Made by a program: the position numbers and the translations under genes
Source: Hyaloscypha bicolor E
Taxonomy: Eukaryota; Ascomycota; Leotiomycetes; Helotiales; Hyaloscyphaceae
NCBI RefSeq assembly: GCF_002865645.1
Contig: NW_020194638.1
Span: forward strand, 1,912,470 to 1,976,469
Length of the DNA: 64,000 nucleotides
Direction: 5' to 3'
Shown: positions 60,401-64,000 of the stretch, piece by piece
Layout: each line of letters starts with the position of its first letter
Numbering within the stretch: position 1 is the stretch's first letter
The notes under the pieces: model-generated
What the model was told of the DNA's origin: nothing
Databases searched by the model: none
Seen by the model: only the letters and a program-made list of their open reading frames with translations

Positions 60401-61314
60401 GCCAGAATATAGGTACTAGTACTATAGTCTATAATAGAGAACTAGAAGGCGTTACTAGAGCTATTAAATACGCTAGTAGTAAAGCAAAGAGAGGGGAGCT
60501 TTATAATATCTATATAGATAACCAAGCTAGTTTACTAAGATTAAAAACTCCTTCTAATAAGCCGGGACAAAGTCAATAGATTAGAGCTATACTAGCCACT
60601 AAAGCCCTTATAGCTAAAGGAGCTAGTATAGAACTAATCTGGGTCCCAGGCCATACAGATATAATTGGGAACGAAGAAGCAGATGTACTAGCTAAAATAG
60701 GCACTACTTCCCCTATATCAGGTGACCCCGAATTAGTAAAAACCTCCTTTGCTTTCCTAGGGGTCCAAATTAATAAAGTTAAGAAACAAGAGTATAGACT
60801 ACTTTTAGAATCTTATACTAAACCGAAGACCTAGCTAGAATTATATAGTAATATATATCTATAGAAAGTATCCAAGAAAATACAGCTACCTTTAGGAACT
60901 TTAAGGCTACTAGCTAGTACCTTCTTCCAATTAAAGCTAGGCCACGGATATATAAAGTCCTATTTATATAGGCTAAAAATAGCGTCTAATAACAAATATA
61001 AATATGGGAAGACTGAGAATGCAAAGCACCTCCTTTTATATTACGAGCTATATAAGGAGGAACGAATTAGACTATTTAGTCTATTCAAGGGTAGCTTGGA
61101 GGCTAGTGCTTTTAACCTACGAGTTCTATTACATACGGAGATTAGTATACCGAACACACTAGTATTCTTAAAAGAGACTAGTATATATACAAGAAAATGG
61201 CATATGGACCGAAGCGTGGAAGTGGAAGAAGTAGAAATAGGGGTAGAAATAGGGGAGGAAATAGGGGAGGAAATAGGGGAGGAAATAGGGGTGGAAATAG
61301 GGGAGGGGGAATAG
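57406..61314 (+). pseudogene. LINE F ORF2: endonuclease (partial), RT, RNase H, finger, acidic tail
   Basis: All five open stretches (57520, 57889, 58279, 59152 and 61096 starts) share one frame to the stop at 61312-61314, so no frameshift has occurred; only nonsense codons break it. Endonuclease: GDFN at 57748-57759, then TAG TAG replaces the Trp pair. RT: KSGKPNY region, DIKGAFDHV at 59101, IPQGSPISPILFLIYI, and an intact YLDD at 59359-59370, the only LINE copy here that keeps it. RNase H acidic residues are all present (Asp 60301, Glu 60439, Asp 60517, Asp 60682) with GHTD. Then a Cys/His-type finger (Cys partly lost) and a GEEIGEEIGEEI tail. Dead because of stops. Confidence 0.9.
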
Positions 61315-61540
61315 GGGAAAAGGGGAATAGGGAATAGGAGAGGATTTGCGATTTATACTCATTTTCTTTATTTCCTTAAGTTTTTATTCTAGGGATACGT
61401 CCCCAACTATTTATTACACCTATATTGGATTTTGGGCCTGTATATTAGCTACTGAGACACACGCTAGCTAGCTAGCCATACTATATAGTTCTAAACTAAT
61501 AAAGCACGTTAAAAGGAAAAAAAAAAAAAAAAAGGAAAAA
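61315..61540 (+). other. LINE F 3'UTR and A-tail
   Basis: It is homologous to 27531-27742 (reverse) and 36419-36648. It ends AAAAGG followed by an A-run, a second GG and a shorter A-run. The conserved stretch GTCCCCAACTATTTATTACA lies about 120 bases before the tail. Confidence 0.75.
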
Positions 61541-61553
61541 AATATTATCTTTT
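61541..61553. repeat. Target-site duplication of LINE F, right copy
   Basis: AATATTATCTTTT directly after the A-tail, identical to 57392-57404. Confidence 0.9.
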
Positions 61554-61699
61554 CTAAAATATCTAAGATATTTATATTAAATTATATAAATTTTCTTTAT
61601 TACAAATATAGCCAGAATATAATACTAAGAAACTTATTATTCTAGTTTAAATAATTAGAAAGCTTTTTTAAAATATACTAAATATACTTATTATTACTA

Positions 61700-63250
61700 A
61701 AGTAGCTTATATATCTTTTAATTATAATCGGGTTGTTAGATTTATTCTTTAAGTATTAGTAAGTTAATATTAAGGCAAAAGAAATTATAGGAAATTAAGG
61801 CTATAAATATAACTGGTTTGTTTTCTCTAATCTTAAGAATTATATTATATTTATTAAGCTATATCTTTATATCTTTCCGAATAAATTCGAGATATAAAAG
61901 AAGATTTATATTAAGTTCTAGATAAAAGATTATATTAAGAAGCCTTAGCTACCTAAAATTTCCTTTTATTATCTTTATTAGTAAAACTACTATTTCTTTT
62001 CTATATAAAGCCAAGCTATATTTACTAATACCCGTAACCTAATTAATTTTACTATTATTAAATAGTTTAATAAATTCGAAGAACTTTTACTAATAAAACA
62101 TATATTAAATATAACTACTATTAAGAATAAATATAGTTAAAAGCAATCTAGAAATTAATAATTATAAAGCATAATAGGTTTTTCCGAATAGTATTAAGAA
62201 TTTAATAAAAAATATATTAAGAAAAGTAAAAATTAAAGTTTCTGGTCCGGAAAAAAGAGATATTTAAATATATAGCTAAATAAGAAATAGTATAACCTAA
62301 AGTACTATTTCTTATATATTTTATAAAATAAAAATAAGAGAAAAAATAAGAGAAATAATATTAGAGATAAGTATAATTATATACCTAAAAGAAATTAAGA
62401 TTTGGGCAAAAATTCGAGCTTATAGCTTTTTAAGTTAATATTAAGAATAAGTATTAATTACTAGCTTTAATTATAGGATTATCTTATTTTATTAAATATA
62501 GTAAATCTATAGAAATAGTTATTATAACTTCTATAATTACTAATTATTAAGTTTAAAGGCCGGCTCAAATTATATAATAATATACTTATAAATAGTAAGA
62601 TATATAAAGTTAGTAATAAGTATTTTATTTTATTTTAAGGTAAATAGAAATAAAGTAGTAGAAAATAACTTTAATTTCTATTTCTATTATTTCTTATTAT
62701 AAAATTTATATTTCTTTTTAAAATATTCTTAAGAATAGCTTTTAAATAAGAATACTTAATTATATATTTCGTATTAATATAAAATAGCTTTCTATAGTAC
62801 TTTTATTTAATATCCGACTTATTTCCTCCTCGATTTATATATAATAGAAAAGTAGTTTAGCTAGATAATTATTATATTAATTCTTTTTCTCTTTATATAG
62901 CTTATATAAAATTAGAAAAAATAGTATTTGCTTTTATTTTATTTATAAAATTATTATATAAGATCTAGTAAGATTTAAATATATTATATATAAATAAAAA
63001 GTTATTTAAATATAAATTAACTATTTATAATACTAGTAATTAGGTATTTTAAAAAAGGAAAAATAACTTCCTATTAAGTCTTATAAAAGTATTATTATAT
63101 TTCGTAATATTTATATAATTATTAAATTAGAGGTTTAGAAAATTATTTTATAAGTAATTAAAGATTATAATACTTTAAGAATAGAAATACTTTTTAAAAG
63201 TAATAGAAAGTAATTTGAGATTCGTTTCTTATATATTATTTATAAGGTTA
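61700..63250 (+). pseudogene. Unidentified long decayed frame
   Basis: With TAG/TAA read as Gln, a + frame continues for about 500 codons from about 61780. Segments include GYKYNWFVFSNLKNYIIFIK, KKPQLPKISFYYLYQQ, KRNQDLGKNSSLQLFK (about 62390) and ISDLFPPRFIYNRKVVQLD (about 62810-62870). There is no motif I recognise. Continuity on one strand across the LINE F target region is not evident. It is probably part of another transposon killed by RIP; a host gene is less likely given the mutation density. Confidence 0.4.
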
Positions 63251-63880
63251 TATTTCTTTTTATTAGTATAAAGAAAAGTAATTAGTCTAAGCTTACTATT
63301 TATAATATTTCTTCCTTAAACTTAAAGTTTCTCTTACTTATTAAATTATATTTAATAGCTTTCCTATATTTCTATAAGAAGCTATATATTTTGAACTAGT
63401 TAAATAAGAGTTCTATTTAAGAGCTTTTAGTAAAAGTAGTTTTTATTAATAAAAGTATTATTAATTCTTTAATACTATTTAATCTAGTTAGACTTATTAA
63501 GGTCCGGAATAATAATAAGAATAAAGAAGGCAAATAGCTAAGTTTCTAAAGCTATTATCTAAGATTACCTAATTAATTAATTAGTATTTAATAAACTTCT
63601 TAATATAATTTATAGTAGTATTCTTTATTATTTATATTATATCTATTAAGAGTATTTTACTTAACTAGTTCCTACTATTTATTAGATCAAGTCTTGGCTT
63701 ATAAGCCAAAAAAAGATATTAGAGATAATAGTTTAAGAATTAATTCTCTTAAAGCAGAAGACTAAGTATAGGTTTCTATTAAGATAATATCGGGAATTAA
63801 TTTAATATAATTAGAGTTAGAGGCTCGATTAATATTAAAGAATTCGAGTAATATATTAAAGAGCAAGTAATAACAGGCAC
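63251..63880. other. RIPped DNA before the last LINE
   Basis: AT-rich with weak frame continuity; some CA/GC words return in the last 200 bases. Nothing assignable. Confidence 0.35.
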
Positions 63881-64000
63881 CTTTTTTCCGGTTTTTTTTA
63901 CCCCCCCTACTTTCACACCCACACTTCACTCACCTTCAGAACTCACTCCATACACTTCAGCCCTTTAGCCCCAGGCTCTAGAACCTACTATAAGTAGAAC
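63881..64000 (+). mobile_element. LINE copy G, 5' end, running off the window
   Basis: It starts CTTTTTTCCGG, followed by the C/T-rich leader with CACACCCACACTTCACTCAC and CCTTCAGAACTCACTCC, so it is a B/C-type 5'UTR. The ATG would lie a few bases past the window end. CA words are retained. Confidence 0.85.

Larger units (their letters stand above)
57405..61540 (+). mobile_element. LINE copy F, 5'-truncated, with target-site duplication
   Basis: It starts inside the endonuclease domain of ORF2 and runs through the acidic-repeat C terminus and 3'UTR to an A-tail containing GG (61511-61540). A perfect 13-bp duplication at both ends shows truncation happened on insertion, not by later deletion. 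Length 4,136 bp. The Asn/Ser insert assigns it to the D/E subfamily. Confidence 0.93.

Overview
The window is a block of transposon-rich, AT-rich heterochromatin from a filamentous ascomycete (Pezizomycotina-like). Two observations support this. The recognisable elements are fungal: Tad1-type LINEs carrying RNase H, a chromodomain Gypsy element, Copia elements and a probable large DNA-transposon transposase. The decay also looks like repeat-induced point mutation (RIP): CA and TG are almost completely replaced by TA, nearly all broken codons are TAG/TAA where Gln or Trp is expected, and the two LTRs of one element differ only by transitions. I see no intact host gene, tRNA, rRNA or CRISPR array.

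Layout. 1-6.7 kb: a saturated-RIP Copia-type element on + (integrase, RT, RNase H) followed by two inverted partial copies, forming an approximately 3.7 kb imperfect palindrome. 6.9-13.5 kb: a complete but dead Gypsy/chromovirus on -, with two 238-bp LTRs. 13.6-18.2 kb: a second, more decayed Gypsy copy on -, ending at a 5'-truncated LINE fragment (18.17-18.61 kb). 18.6-27.5 kb: strongly RIPped DNA holding a decayed transposase-like reading frame on - (about 22-24.4 kb), a short RIP-spared patch (25.2 kb) and an unidentified decayed frame (26.3-26.9 kb). 27.5-43.3 kb: LINE cluster. A full-length LINE on - is split by a second full-length LINE on +, with a 13-bp target-site duplication, and is followed by a 3'-truncated LINE copy on -. 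43.3-50.57 kb: RIPped DNA with an unidentified decayed frame on + and a Copia RT/RNase H on -. 50.575-52.76 kb: an island of ordinary composition without RIP signature and without a convincing gene. 52.77-52.87 kb: a 100-N gap. 52.76-56.48 kb: the best-preserved LINE (-), whose 3' half is lost in the gap. 57.4-61.54 kb: a 5'-truncated LINE (+) flanked by a 13-bp duplication; its ORF2 frame is free of frameshifts but full of nonsense codons. 61.55-63.88 kb: another unidentified decayed frame. 63.88 kb to the end: the 5' end of one more LINE.

The LINE family is reconstructed by comparing copies. It has a C/T-rich 5'UTR of about 130 bp; ORF1 of about 540 codons (Pro-rich N terminus, three zinc knuckles); an 8-nt overlap ATGAGTAG into ORF2 of about 1,327 codons (APE endonuclease, RT, RNase H, Cys/His finger, a variable acidic repeat tail); a 3'UTR of about 210-230 bp; and an A-rich tail. 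At least two sequence subfamilies are present. Nothing here works as a living system. The interest lies in the insertion stratigraphy, the uneven mutation pattern, a recurring hairpin motif shared by unrelated elements, and three decayed reading frames I could not name.
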